64,000 nucleotides of DNA from contig JAJKFL010000003.1 of NCBI GenBank assembly GCA_021186555.1, positions 38,349,908 through 38,413,907 of the forward strand, given 5' to 3'. The notes below the pieces were generated by a model that saw only the letters and a list, made by a program, of their open reading frames with translations, was not told the origin of the DNA and made no database searches. A program made the translations under genes and the position numbers. The stretch is from Reticulitermes speratus (Eukaryota; Arthropoda; Insecta; Blattodea; Rhinotermitidae). Positions 1-11,577 of the stretch are shown here, one piece after another (positions within the stretch are counted from its first letter, which is position 1; each line of letters opens with the position of its first letter).

Positions 1-785
1 TTCTCGAGAAGCTAACAGGTCGTCAGCTAGTCAAGAAATTCCCCGCGTTTTATGGAACCTGAAGGTTCATTACCGCACTCACAAGAGCCCGCCACCTGTC
101 CCTATCCTAAGCATCTACTGGTGATAGCAAAAAATGAAACTAATATTTAATCTTTTAATATATTTTTCCTTATGCATTCTGGTTGAATTTCAGTACAGAA
201 ACATATTCCTTTCATATCTACACTAAGTTCTGAACATGCGAACTTAACAGGTATACTGGTATCATTTTTGTTCCGTTGATAATTCGCCCATTTACAAAGT
301 GTAAATCCTTCAAATTTGAAACAGAATTATGATTGTAATTATTAATGCCAGAAGTATTAAATGTGTCTGCATTGGTTGTTGACATAACATACTTCGATTA
401 ATGTAAGACTTTGTTCATTGATTTTACAAAAAACATTAATTTTGAAAATGTTTTGTTTGTAGCTGTGGACAGTGTGTCTTCATAACCTGAACCAGAAAAT
501 TATTCTTCACCATATCTAATTCATTAATCATCATGCAAACGCCAAAAACAATGTTCCACTTTAATATTATCCACCCATCTCTATACATATCTCTCAAGTA
601 GTCCCTTCTCTTGCGTTTTTCAGATTACTATTCTGTATGTATTTTTCACATGCCCCATGTGTGCATGTTGCAACAATCTCTTCCTGCTTGATTTAACCAC
701 CCCTAGAACATTAGGTGAAGGATGAAAATTATTGAAATCATTATGATGTAGCTGTCTTCATTAATCATTTGCCTGTTCCATTTAA
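1..785 (-). repeat. Decayed 3' fragment of the RTE-type LINE, interrupted
   Basis: Bases 1-112 match the 3' end of the LINE at 1171-4440 almost base for base. The match resumes at about 545-785, where the text around the CTTGATTT...ACCACCC segment follows 1325-1540 of the intact copy. The roughly 430 bases between (about 115-545) have no counterpart, so this looks like one older copy split by an unrelated insertion or a divergent replacement. Orientation is minus, as in the longer copy. Confidence 0.7.
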
Positions 786-1170
786 ATAAAACACTTGTGC
801 ATAGTGCCACCCACCCAAGTTCTTTTGTTTATGTGAAGTTGAAATAAAGGTTTAGTACATTATACTGGGTTAGATGGGTAAAGTCCTTTTAATTTTACTA
901 AATTCTACAACATTAAAGGAATGAATATTTAAAATATCTCTGCACATTTCCCACTTCCTAGCCAATTCTGATTTTAAAATTCCCTGCATACCAAATCCAG
1001 TTGTTCTACTTATAAGCAAGAAACCCTTTATTATTTCTATTCTGACCCAAATTTCTTTATGTTCTGTGCTGTGGCATGGCAATTGACAAGTATTTGATGC
1101 CTCCACCTTTTTTGTGCTTGGTTTATTCTTTCTTGGCTGGGAATAACTAACTCCATAGAGCAGAGTCCTT
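786..1170. other. Non-coding AT-rich stretch
   Basis: No convincing exon or repeat structure is visible. The short minus-strand open frame at 870-1106 has no recognisable motif. Confidence 0.5.
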
Positions 1171-4100
1171 CTTGAGAAGCTAACAGGTCCTCAGCTAGTC
1201 AAGAAATTCCCCGTGTTTTATGGAACCCGAAGGTTCATACCGCATTCACAAGAGCCCGCCACCTGTCCCTATCCTGGGACATATCAATCCAGTCCATGCC
1301 CCCCCCCCCCCATCCCACTTCTTGAAGATCCATTTTAATATTATCCTCCCATATATGCCTGGGTCTTCCAAGTGGTCTCCTTCCCTCAGGTCTCCCCACC
1401 AAAATCCTGTATGCACCTCTCCCCTCACCCATACATGCTACATGTCCCGCCCACCTCATTCTTCTTGATTTGATCACCCGAATAATAGATGGTGATGAGT
1501 ACAGATCATTAAGTTCCTCATTATGTAGTCTTCTCCACTCCCCTGTTACCTCTTAGGCCCAAATATCCTCCTTAGCACCCTATTTTCGAACACCCTCAGC
1601 CTATGTTCCTCCCTCAGTGTGAGAGACCAAGTCTCACACCCATATAAAACAACAGGCAAAATTACAGTTCTGTATATCTTAATCTTTGTATTTTTGGATA
1701 GCAAACTGGAAGACAGAAGATCCTGCACCGAATGATAGCAAGCATTCCCCGACTTCAATCTGCTCTTAATTTCTTCCTGAATGGAATTTCGATCTGTTAG
1801 GGTTGTTCCCAGATATTTGAACTGTTCCACCCTTTCAAAGGATTTATTATCTAACTTTATGTTGTGATTTTGTCCTGCATTCTGATTGCGAGACATGACC
1901 ATGTACTTAGTTTTCTCAGCATTTACTTCTAGACCAATCTACTTACTAGCGACTACTAGAGCTTCTGTGTTTTTCTTTATAGCATGTACACTTCCACCCA
2001 ATATATTAACATCATCAGCATAAACTAGAAGCTGATGTGTACCATTCAATTTCAAGCCCTCCTGGTTTGCCTGAACCCTCCTAATGGCATATTCCAAAGC
2101 AAAGTTGAAAAGCAATGGCGATAAAGCATCTCCTTGTTTCAAACCATTCTTAATAGGAAATGTGTCAGACAAATGTTTGCCAACCCGGACTCTGCTATAG
2201 GTTTCATTTAGACACATTTTTACTAGCCTTACCAGTTTCATAGGGATGCCAAATTCAATGAGAATATTATACAAGACCTTCCTCCCCCAACTGAATCATA
2301 GGCTTTCTTGAAGTCTATAAATAGCTGATGCACTGCCTCATTGTATTCCCATTTTTCTCAAGTATTTGACGAATGCAGAATATATGATCAGTAGTCGACC
2401 TGTTATGTCTAAATCCACACTGATGATCCCCAATAATTTCTTCTGTATATGGAGTTAAACTTGTCAGAAGGATGTTGGATAGAATTTTGTATGTGGTTGA
2501 CAAAAGTGATATGCCTTGATAATTACTGCAATCTGCTTTATCACCCTTCTTATAAATAGGTACAATGATTGACTCCTTTCACTGCTCAGGCAATTCCACT
2601 TTATTCCAAATAGAATTAATAAGTTTATGGATCTCAGAACGAATTGTCCTACCTCCTGCATTTATCAGTTCTGCTGGAATCTGATCAATACCTGGTGATT
2701 TGTGCCTTTTTAACTTTTCAATAACCATCTCAACCTCAGAGTCACTGGGCTCAGGCACCAGTGGCTCTGCTGTCTGTATTTCAGTCCGCCTAACATCATT
2801 AACCCCATGTACATTCAACAGCTGAAAGAAATGATTCCTCCACCTAGCCAAAATAATGTAGGAGTCTGCAACCAGATCACCCTTCTCATCTTTTACTACA
2901 TGAGTTCTAGGCTGGTAATCCTTCTAAAAGTCACTGATGCCCCTATATAAGTCTCTGATATTCTTGGTCTTGCTGTTTGTTTCAAGTTCATTAATTTTAG
3001 ATTTCAGATATTCCTTCTTTTTGTTCCTGAAATATCTACTAGCTTCACGTCTTACATTGTTCAGATTATCTACATTACTTTGGATTCTGTAAACACTGCA
3101 TTTTAGCCTGCTTCCTTTGATCTAAAAATTTTGAACATTCTTTGTCAAACCATGGTTTATGCTGCTTCCTTTCATACAGCCCTAGACTCTCTTTAGCTGA
3201 GATTTTGATATTCTCTTTAATGTTTTCCCAAGCCCTATTTATGTCCTCACTAACATTTAAGTTCTCCAAAGCTGCAAACCTGTTTGAGATCTTTATCTGA
3301 TACTGTTTCCTAACCTCTACTAGTTCACTTAGCTGCTTGAGATTAAATCTCTCTGCATCAAACTTCTGTGCTACTTGTTTAATTACCGCCAGTCTTTCCC
3401 TAACTTTTGCAACCACCAGATAGTGATCAGTATCAGAGTCAGCTCCCCTGAAAGATCGCACATCGAGTACACTTGAATGCCATCTCCTATCTATCAATAC
3501 GTGATCAATCTGTTTATGAGTCTTCCCATCAGGAGAGGTCCAGGTGTATTTATGAATATTTCAGTGCGGGAACATTGTGCTCTTAACAACCAGATTTTTT
3601 GATGTGGCAAAGTTTACAACTCTAACACCATTATCATTACTATCCTCATGTAAACTCTCATTCCCGATCGTCGGTTTGAAAGTATCCTCCCTCCCCAATT
3701 TTGCATTAAAATCTCCTAACAAAATTTTCATATGGTACTTAGGAAAATGATAAAAAACCTGTTCTAATTCCTCATAGAAACTGTCCTTTGAGTCATCACT
3801 TTTCTCCTCAGTTGGTGCATGCACATTCAGAACAATGATATTTCACCAGCAACCTCTCAGCACCATATATGACATCCTGTCACTAACAAACTCTACTTTC
3901 TTAATAGCTGATACTATTCTCTGATGTACAAAAAAACCTGTTCCCAGTTTGTGACTTTCATTTCCTTTTCCATAGAAAAAAGTATAATCCCCTGCTCTTA
4001 CTGTGCCTCCTTTATCCCACCTAACCTCCTGTACACCCACTAAATCTAATTTGTACCTAGCTAATTCCCTGGCCACTGTCATAAGTGGCCCTGACCTATA

Positions 4101-4440
4101 CAGGCTCCTCATGTTCCATGTTCCAAATCTCATGTTCCTTTTCCGTTGCTTAAGTTGTACCAAAGAATCAGTCCAGGTCCGAGGCTTTGTGATCTGTTTC
4201 GTAACATGGCAATTTTTTTACGGTGAGGAGTTGTTAGCACCTCGCCCAACCCCCAAGCTGGAGGACCACCCCTTGTCGGCTGTCCGCGACTGCTTATTCA
4301 ATGTATTCACAGCTACCCTCCATATCTGGAGGCCGTTCCTCCATCCGCAACCTAAGGACGCGCCATGCCGTGGAGACGGACCCACTTATCATGGCTGGGC
4401 TGGGAATAGGATATTTTAAATCTCCCAGTACTATAGGGCT
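1171..4440 (-). mobile_element. RTE-type non-LTR retrotransposon (LINE), nearly full length, inactive
   Basis: Read on the minus strand, the order is: a 5' leader (about 4440-4164), an apurinic endonuclease domain (about 4163-3075), a reverse transcriptase (about 2851-1546) and a short C-terminal segment (1477-1235). The end at about 1171 carries a segment that recurs at 1-112, 5688, 52030 and 62090 as 5'-truncated copies, which is typical LINE behaviour. The coding region is broken into at least eight frames by frameshifts and stops. The endonuclease has NMRSL and QEVRWDKGG motifs. The polymerase has [24 protein letters not shown] and YADDVNIL. The C-terminal tail has a [10 protein letters not shown] motif. 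Proteins of this kind are often mis-annotated in insects as craniofacial development protein 2. The clade assignment (RTE) is from motif style and is not verified by alignment. Confidence 0.85.
1235..4163 (-). pseudogene. Broken endonuclease-reverse transcriptase ORF of the RTE-type LINE
   Basis: Fragments in order on the minus strand: 4163-3843 and 3824-3561 (endonuclease, with LLGDFNAKLGRED), 3497-3075 (end of endonuclease and linker), 2851-2579 (fingers), 2503-2315 (FRHNRSTTDHIF), 2274-1939 (palm, catalytic YADD), 1902-1546 (thumb, LYGCETWSLT) and 1477-1235 (C-terminus). Each break shifts the frame, so no functional protein is made. The retained order and near-complete length show that the copy inserted whole and decayed in place. 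Confidence 0.85.
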
Positions 4441-5081
4441 TGCAGCCAGATTTTAACTTGGTGTAAGAATGTTACTGTTCAAAAATGCAATGCTCAAGCA
4501 GCTGGACCATTGCATATGCTGCTGCAGTGGTGCAACAGTGTCAGTAAAATTTAAGAGCTTGAACTAAGTTAATTGAATGGCCTTGTAACCACCAAGTGTT
4601 ATATTTGTTTCTCTTGCCATGGTTAATAATACAGTGTGTAAACCAAAGCCTGTCACTAACACAACCATAATAGTAACATTGTCATTGCATAGCTTCTGGA
4701 ACAAAATACAAGTAACTATGTTGCAAAATTTTTCATGTTGATGTTTTTTAAGTCTTCATCATTTTTCTCTGCACTAAAAAAACATGTCTTATTAGAAACT
4801 TAAAATAAAAACAGCTTCTGCAGAATTAAATTCCTTTAAATGTTTGTACTGCACACTTTCATTTCAGGTATGTGTTTCTGAAATAAGGGACATATTTTGA
4901 TATTGATCTGCAAGCTATGAAATAAGACAAACTGTTAACAAGTGTTCCACATTTTATGTCGCTATTTTCCGTGAAGAAAATAATTTGTGATATATATTTA
5001 CCCACAAACAGAATTTATAATGATCGTGTATGTCAGTTGTTAGTTCTGAGAAGTAGTAATTCTCATGTCTGTGTTGCACAG
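4441..5081 (+). other. Intron upstream of the RUN-domain exon
   Basis: AT-rich sequence without repeats I recognise. It ends in a pyrimidine-rich run and the CAG acceptor of the next exon. Earlier RUSC-like exons are not visible here and are probably upstream of the window. Confidence 0.5.
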
Positions 5082-5343
5082 CGTGCGTTCGTTAGATGCA
5101 TGGGCAGGATATTTGCGCACAAGGGAAAGTGTCCTGCGAAAGCATTATGCACCAGATGGTCTCCTGTTGCTGGCAAATACTGCAGGTGCTGCTGTAAGGG
5201 TGCTCACAGATCAATTGCTTGCATCTCTGCAGCCTTTGTCTCTGCTACCATTCAAGTTGGATCTTCTCTTTGAGGTCAGGCAGTTGCATCACAGTTTACG
5301 ACGAATGGGATCCCTTCCTCAGCCAGACATCACTAGCCAGCAG
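5082..5343 (+). CDS. RUSC1/2: RUN and SH3 domain protein (RUSC1/RUSC2 family), RUN-domain exon, 5'-partial gene
   Basis: This is the first visible coding exon of a gene that continues at 6295-7589 and 8549-8765. The acceptor is TTGCACAG|CG and the donor is CAG|GTATGA. The exon enters with the third base of a codon and leaves in phase 0, fitting the next exon exactly. It encodes 87 residues of a RUN domain: LDAWAGYL, LRKHYAP, then LSLLPFKLDLLFEVRQLHHSL. This last stretch, PLSLLPF-LDLLFE, is the most diagnostic segment of RUSC proteins. RUN domains bind small GTPases. Vertebrate RUSC proteins act as adaptors in AP-4 vesicle transport and kinesin-linked trafficking. The methionine at 5065 lies in the intron side of the acceptor and is not taken as a start, so N-terminal exons are missing from the window. 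The family call rests on the RUN-then-SH3 order. Confidence 0.8.
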
Positions 5344-5454
5344 GTATGATACTGTATAAACAAAGAACTGATGCAGATTGAGAGGTTTAACAAGCTAAGT
5401 TCAGAGACCAAGGCTCTTCTTGTGCAACTGTACTAACCTCAGGTGTGCAAAAAA

Positions 5455-5690
5455 TGTCTGCCTTTTGCAGAACCCACAGGTTCATTACTTTGCTCACAAA
5501 AGCCTACCACTGGATTCTGTGTTAATCATTTAAATCCACTTCACACCCTCATGCCCTGTTTCTTGAAGATTTATTTTAAATTATCATCCTGTCAATCCTT
5601 GGTTAACAAAATGGTCTCTTTCCTTGATATTTCCCACCTAAACTGTTGTATACTTTTCCAATCTTCTGCATGTACACTGCATCAGAGCCC
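5455..5690 (-). repeat. Truncated RTE-type LINE 3' fragment (older copy)
   Basis: Degenerate match to 1225-1450 of the window (ACAGGTTCATTACTTTGCTCACAAAAGCC equivalents, then the CTTGAAGATTTATTTTAAATTATCATCC stretch in diverged form). Intron of the RUSC-like gene, minus orientation. Confidence 0.6.
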
Positions 5691-5965
5691 TCCTCGAGAA
5701 CCTGGTAGTCACATGGTAAAGAAATTCCCAGCCTTTTATGGAACCCAAATATTCATTGTCATGTTCAAAAATCCCAATACTGGGCCTTATCCTAGCCAGT
5801 TAAATTTATTCCGCCCCTTACATTTGGTTTACTTAACATACATTTTAATATTATCCCCTCTTCCACAGGTAGGTCTTCAAACTGGTGTCTTCCCATAAGG
5901 TTTACCACACAAACTTTATCATTTCCACCATGCCTCCTCCCTGTGTGATGTATCTCATCCATATT
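5688..5965 (-). repeat. Second truncated RTE-type LINE 3' fragment
   Basis: Starts with CTCGAGAACCTGGTAGTCA and CCAGCCTTTTATGGAACCC, the same terminal segment as positions 1-60 and 1171-1230, and follows the family for about 270 bases. It lies directly next to the preceding fragment in the same orientation, either two insertions or an internal duplication. Confidence 0.65.
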
Positions 5966-6294
5966 GATATGATTATCCTCATATATGGATAAGGGTTCAA
6001 ATTATGAGGTTTCTGGTATGTAATTTTGATGTGTCAAAATTTTGAAATATGTTTAAAATCTGCTACATTTTCAATAGCCATAACAATCTAAGCCATAAAT
6101 TGTATTTATAAAGTAAGCCAGGTTTGTTTATTGTTTAACTTAATTCATGTCTAGTTAAAGATGCTAGCCAAAACATTTGCTTAAGTGGCTTGGAATTGGA
6201 AGTCATGTGGAAAGAACCTGTGAATGTAGTGTTGATATGTACTAAAAACCAAGGCCTTTTAATTTCTTATTTCACATTGGTTGCATCTTTATAG

Positions 6295-7589
6295 CCTTCC
6301 TCTTCATCTCCTACAAGTGGAAAATCTTGGACTCTGATGAAGTTTGTCCGATCAATTCAGAACAGCCTCAATCAATCCGGTGATGATGAAAACCAAGGAG
6401 GTTGGCACCATCGCAAACCAGTATCAACAGAAGTTCTGCCACGAGCTGAAGAACCAACACATCATCCTAACTGCACTGCTGCCTCTTCAGACAGCCCCCC
6501 TCTTCCTGATCTCCTGGACTCATCTTCCTGTACCCAGAAACCTTCTGCAGGGGAGGATAAACCAAGACCACGATCATGTGTTGACAACACAGCGCAGGGA
6601 GCAAGTTTTTCACTTGTAACAGATATTGCAAGTACGGTAAAGAAGCGTTGGAGTGGAATACAGCTTGGTTCAAAGCTTTTCCAAGCATTTGATCGTCTAG
6701 CAACAGAAGACACAGAAGAGGAATACTCAGACAGTCTAGAGAATAAGCCAAGAGGGAGAAGGAGACAGACATCCAGTTCCTCGAACAATTCAACTAGTGA
6801 TGACTATATAGAGAACATGATTCGAGATGAGTCTGTTTCACCTGCACCATTGGTGGTTGATAAAGCTGCAAAGATGAATGAAACAAGCTCAGGGGGGACT
6901 GAACCAGAAGAGAAGGCTGCTTCTGTTACTGGACGGGGGAGGTTCAGGAGGTTGCAAATGAAATGGGAGATGTTGAGTGGTAAAGAAGCAAGTACAAATG
7001 AGAAAGTTTCTCCAGGAGGACCAACTTCACCAGGTCAAGCTAGTGATGGTAGTGGTGGAAGCACCAACACCAGTGTCACTAACAGTGGTCGATCAAAGAT
7101 ACCACGTCCTGTGACTTCACCAGTCAGAGCTTCAGGGATCCCTGTGCTGTCTCCCCAACAATCTACTCGCCCCAAAAAGACTGTTGTAGCACCACCTACC
7201 CCCACAAGCTCTTCACAGCTGAGAAGGCCAAGTAATATTAGTGCCAAATTTAAAATCAGTCCATCAGGTGCAAAAGAGAGCAGTGATGGAAAAGATGGTG
7301 GTATTAGACCTCAGACTGGTAAAGCTGCAAACGTAAATATTCCACCTGTGGTGAAACGTCAGCCCTCAGCAGCAACACGATGCAGCAGAGTGGATCAGTT
7401 GCACAGTGAGGAGCAGGGGCATGGGCCAAAAGGACATGCAGTCAGGCCAAGTAGCCTGCCATACAGACCAACCAACACAATGCAGGGGAACAAAAGTGGA
7501 CAGGCAGCAAATAAGGTAGAGGTGCTGAGGAGAGCTGCATCCTCATCCCTCAATAGGCAGAGACACGGTGGCAGCCAGGATGGGCCAAG
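6295..7589 (+). CDS. RUSC1/2: RUSC1/2-family protein, large central exon
   Basis: Acceptor TTTATAG|CC and donor CCAAG|GTAATA. The exon enters in phase 0 and leaves in phase 2, and both ends match the neighbouring exons. The first 25 residues (SWTLMKFVRSIQNSL) complete the RUN domain begun at 5082. About 400 residues of low-complexity, Ser/Pro/Arg-rich linker follow, with clusters of acidic residues (EDTEEEYSD) and basic-proline stretches (SRSKIPRP-like, RPKKTVVAPP) of the type that bind SH3 or WW domains. This long disordered linker between RUN and SH3 is expected for RUSC proteins. Directly after the donor the reading frame meets TAA (7591-7593), so a transcript keeping this intron would end in GPR and lack the SH3 domain. 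The methionine at 6337 is internal, not a start. Confidence 0.85.
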
Positions 7590-8548
7590 GTAATAAATAT
7601 ACTACTCACTTAGATTTGAGGACTTTGTTCTTGTGGTAGGATGACAAGACATTGTATCTTACTTCTTCGTTTAGAATCTAGGATTTTTACATTGTCAAAG
7701 TTTGCTATAGTTTCTTGTAATACCTGTGCAAAAATGTCTTCATATAGCTCAATAATTCACATCTAAACTCTTTTACATTAGTTTATTGTTACTAGTAAAA
7801 CCATCTATTTTTGCCTGATTTTTCTTAAAGTAAACAGCATTAAAATAAAGAAATTAAGAATTGCTTGTTTTTATGATGGTGTTGAGATAGTCGTAGATGA
7901 TCCTTCAGTTTCATAAGAATAATTTGGTCACTGGAATGGACTAAATTACATATGAAATATTTTTCATTAGGTTGACTCTTTGTCCCATTTTCTTAATGTC
8001 TCAGTTTAGGATGAATTAGTTAAAATCTAATCTTCAGGTTTGTTGTACAGAAATTTCTTAAGTTTTGATCACTGCCACTGATATTCTGTCTGTCACAGAA
8101 AGTCTGCATGAGTAAAATTTGACCAGGTGTATGTATGTATGTATGTATGTATCATGAAAATGCTTGGAGCAGTTGAGCTGTAGAAGGGAGAATACATCTG
8201 GTAGTGACAGGAAATGCAAACGAGAATCATTGGCCTATGTTCATATGGGTACGTGAAGATCCAAGATTTAAGTGGGACTACAGAGTACATCATTATAGCA
8301 AGTTTATTTCTATTTTACTTGAGACACATGGCTCCAGTTTTCACACTATGGTACTGTTATATGTAGTATGTTATATGGTTTCTTTTAGTCACTGATATTA
8401 AGCAACTGTCTTTTGGCCATTTGAATTTTAATGGTCACAGATGTTTTTTGTTTATATAATTCCCAGAACAAACTAAATAAATGCACCTATCTATACAAAA
8501 ACAGCTTCCAAGGTTCTGTTCTTTGCGGTTCTGACTGCATTGTTGCAG
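7590..8548 (+). other. RUSC-like intron with a TATG microsatellite
   Basis: AT-rich intron between the linker exon and the SH3 exon. The only structure seen is a (TATG)n tract at about 8129-8152. The acceptor at 8547-8548 follows TGCATTGTTGCAG. Confidence 0.6.
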
Positions 8549-8765
8549 GTATGTTCAAACGTTGTGTCATCGCCTACCCTCAGATAATGGTCACTTATCA
8601 TTTAATGAAGGCGAACGACTGCGCCTTGTATTGGAAGTGGATGAAAAGTGGCTACTTTGTTGCCGGGGTGACCAGAAGGGGCTGGTCCCTAGAACTGCAG
8701 TAAATGCAGGTCTGGTACCAAGGCAAGCTGTGATTGCGTTACAGGACAACATCTCAAGATTCTAA
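8549..8765 (+). CDS. RUSC1/2: RUSC1/2-family protein, terminal SH3-domain exon
   Basis: Joined in phase 2 to 7589, the exon reads YVQTLCHRLPSDNGHLSF and continues into NEGERLRLVLEVDEKWLLCC, then RGDQKGLVP. This is a canonical SH3 fold: an ALYDY-like start (here TLCHRL), the E-L/H-S-F-x-x-G-D/E RT-loop segment, the W-L specificity-pocket tryptophan, and GLVP for the usual G-x-x-P. The ALYDY motif is degenerate, as in vertebrate RUSC SH3 domains. A 20-residue tail follows to the stop at 8763-8765. SH3 as the last domain, after RUN and a long linker, is the reason for the RUSC call. The three exons together give about 590 C-terminal residues. Confidence 0.85.
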
Positions 8766-9564
8766 TCATAATTCAGAATTTGACAACACAACAGGGTCAC
8801 ATAACCCATCCTGTAAGACTGTCCAAGACAAGAAAACTAGAAGGCATTTCATACCAAAAACAACTTTCGTGTAAAGCAAGTCTTATTAAATGGTATTTAT
8901 CGTGCTAAATAGGGCACTATTTATAAATTCTTTACCATTTACACATCTGGCTTACAACTTAAGTGCAACATATCTTATGTACAGATTGTACACCATAATC
9001 TTATATCTGTTGTTAGTCACCATTTGGCAGCTTGTTGGTATGAAGTGTCTCATTTGTTCATCATACCAGGTAGCAAAGACAGGATGAATTTTTCTGTCCC
9101 ACATTAGACTACATTAAGCACAGACCAAACTTTAAGGGGGTTTTCATTATTTGCAAGGTGGTTGCAAAGTGTGAATGTATTGGGTAAAAGTGGAAAGAAT
9201 GAGGGAAGGTTAGTTTCTCAGTAGTGTGTATGTAACAGCATTTGGGTTTGACATTTTGGCAGTGTATTGTGGCTTTAAGATGTCCAGTTATTTGCCAACA
9301 TTGACAACATTAATCATAATTTTGCTTGGTACTGTGTTGTACTAGGTACATCTTTGTTATGATGTATATGTATATTGTGAAAAATCTGTGTTTCCTGTTG
9401 AGGCTAGCTAAGGAGATGCTATCTCAGTTACAGACACTATGTACACAGAGAGAAGCCTTTATGAATTGAAGGGTAAATTCTTACAGCTGCCAAGTAATTC
9501 TTCATACCAAATTACTTATTTTGTGATAATACTGTTTTAATTCAGCGATCCCCATTTCTTACCA
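8766..9564 (+). other. Probable 3'UTR and downstream flank of the RUSC-like gene
   Basis: No exon-like reading frame on the plus strand. ATTAAA-type signals occur near 8885. A perfect AATAAA lies much further on, at 10490-10495. I cannot fix the polyadenylation site. Confidence 0.4.
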
Positions 9565-9767
9565 TTATGCGCCTGTTGTGTGTTTATTGTTGTTGTCACT
9601 TCGAGCTTGAAGCTGCTTATGTGTAATCTCTTTAACAGCTTTGGCTTTGTAAGGTGACCAGTCATAGATGGCACCATTCCTTATCATTTTCCCTGCACCT
9701 GAGCTTGTATGGGCCAGGTATACACTGTTGATACCTTCTGGATCCCACTTCCAGCTCCCTCTTCTAT
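9565..9767 (-). CDS. Unrecognised minus-strand reading frame, possible terminal exon
   Basis: Read on the minus strand from about 9767 to a TAA at 9567-9565, the frame gives about 66 residues with protein-like composition. It includes WKWDPEGINSVYLAHTSSG, then GKMIRNGAIYDWSPYKAKAV, and ends in a polar Asn-rich tail. It has no obvious start and lies antisense to the RUSC 3' flank. An acceptor-like AG (AATATAG) sits at its upstream edge but lacks a pyrimidine tract. The composition (paired Trp, Tyr and Gly positions) is unlike the translated noise around it. It could be the last exon of a minus-strand gene or a retro-copied fragment. I do not recognise the family. Confidence 0.35.
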
Positions 9768-11142
9768 ATTATTCTTAGACTTTGTTGTGTAGAATTTTGC
9801 TTCTTTTGTTTGTTGTGTTGCTCTGTTCATAGTTGTTATTCTAATTTCATAATTGCTTATAAATTAATAATTTTGTTTTAATAGCCAGCAGAGTTAATGG
9901 AATATAAAACTTAACATGTCACTTCAGTAAAAAAAGAATTTGCTGTATAAGTACTTGATACATAGCAAAACTTAAGATTAGTTATGAGAAAGGAGAATAA
10001 GTACTTACCACATAAATGGACCGATATTGTGATGATAGAATATAAAAGCAGATATTTCACTCATACTGTGAACTTTATCAGTGAGAAATTATGTCCACTA
10101 AGAGAAGAATGGAGAAGAACTGTATATACCAGGCAGTTTTTTGTTACATAATTTTCTTAATAGGAAAGTGCAGGTAAACCACCTGGAGGTGTTTACACAC
10201 AAGGATGTCTGTGATCTTACTGTGGTAAATATCATGGCTTTTCAGTGCCACCCAGTTTGCATGTATTGTATTATTTTATTACCCTCTTTCTTAATTAGTA
10301 CCTGTAAGTACTGAAAGCAGTATGTCTTAAGACCTATTTCTATTATTCAAAACTCTTGTCACTGAAATGTAACTACAAACACACAACATTTTGTTAAACA
10401 CTGTTCTCTAAGAATGAGTGTTTACAACTTTCTTATAATCGGTTATATTATACTCATATGTATAAATTATCATTTTTAAAAACAGAACAAATAAAGCCTT
10501 CTTATCTATAATCTAAGATTAACAAGGACTTCAGAAATTAAAGTTCCAAGTGCCACAGGAGCTACACAAAAGTGTGTCGTGTATAAAATGAAGAGGAGAT
10601 GTGCAAGTAGAGAATGGTTCAGAATAGAGTCCATGGCCATTCATGAATACTGAAAGTCATTTTTCACCAATATTATGCAGTACAACCATTAATAAAAATT
10701 GCAATAGCCTGAATTGGAGAATAATATCATTTACTCATTTCTTTTTCAGTCATTATTATTTTAAGTTCACCTCCTCTCTCCCTTACATGTTAATCATTAT
10801 ATAATATTAACATGCACAAGATTAAATCTAGAACTTAAAGTGTGTTATTTAAAAGTAAGACTTGGGGAGGATAGAGCATAATCCTGTCTCTGCCTGTCTG
10901 ACGAGCTGTGCATGTGTGTAGAAAGTGGATAATGTCATATGCTGTTCAAAAAGTGTAAGATCAGAATACACATATAGCGTACATGAGGAGTGGAGAAACA
11001 CTTACAAGGCAAGGTACTGGTAAACATTAATGTAAGTTTCAGATTTGAGGTCTTCATGGGAGTAAAACTTGGATTTTGGTCTTCAGCATTATGATACCAT
11101 GTACGTAGTTATGTATATTTTAGAGGTACATGTTATTTTCAT
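9768..11142. other. Non-coding stretch
   Basis: AT-rich, with no convincing exon or repeat. AATAAA at 10490-10495 could serve a long RUSC 3'UTR. Confidence 0.45.
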
Positions 11143-11408
11143 GGGCCGGGATAGCGTAGTCAGTATAGCGACTCGCTACAGACTGGACGGTCTGAGGATC
11201 GAATCCCGGTGGGGGCGAGATTTTCCGCACCCGTTCAGACTGGCCCTGGGGCCCACCCAGCCTCCTATACAATGGGTACCGGCCGGGGCGTGGAGTTGAC
11301 CACCCACCCTCATCTAGTGCCGAGGTTAAAGAAACAGTAGAGCTATACCTCTACTCCCCCTCTGGGCCTTCGTGGCCTGTTCTAGGGAGAACTTACCTTT
11401 ACCTTTTT
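11143..11408 (+). repeat. tRNA-derived SINE, well preserved
   Basis: The head is tRNA-like: an A box in TAGCGTAGTCAGTATAGCG at about 11152-11170 and a B box GGATCGAATCC at 11196-11206. A GC-rich body follows (GGTACCGGCCGGGGCGTGG), then a TTTACC-repeat tail at about 11393-11408. Pol III promoter boxes at the correct spacing followed by an unrelated body define a SINE rather than a tRNA gene. It is the cleanest copy in the window. The copy at 11578 and parts of 28224 share its body (GACCACCCACC/CATCTAGT segment). Confidence 0.85.
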
Positions 11409-11577
11409 ACATGTCGTTTTCACCTGCTGGATGGAAGGTTTATCTGTAGATCCTTGGTTTGGTAAATGCATCTCCTTTCTTATTTAACCACCATATTTAA
11501 TTACATATTAAATGCAGGACATTAAAAGAATATGCATAATGTTCCTAGTACTTTGGTATTGCACAGCAAACACTGCA

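Noticed and set aside
4003..4419. Plus-strand frame of 138 codons
   Set aside because: It is antisense to the 5' leader and endonuclease start of the RTE-type LINE and has no independent motif.
6344..6793. Other open frames overlapping the RUSC linker exon
   Set aside because: They are shadows in the other frames of a real coding exon with matched splice phases.
8129..8152. CRISPR-like or functional repeat
   Set aside because: Plain TATG microsatellite in an intron of an animal gene.
11143..11220. tRNA gene
   Set aside because: A and B boxes are present, but there is no acceptor stem or anticodon arm and the sequence continues into a SINE body and TTTACC tail.
11069..11299. Protein-coding frame of 76 codons
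   Set aside because: Most of it is the SINE at 11143 read as protein.
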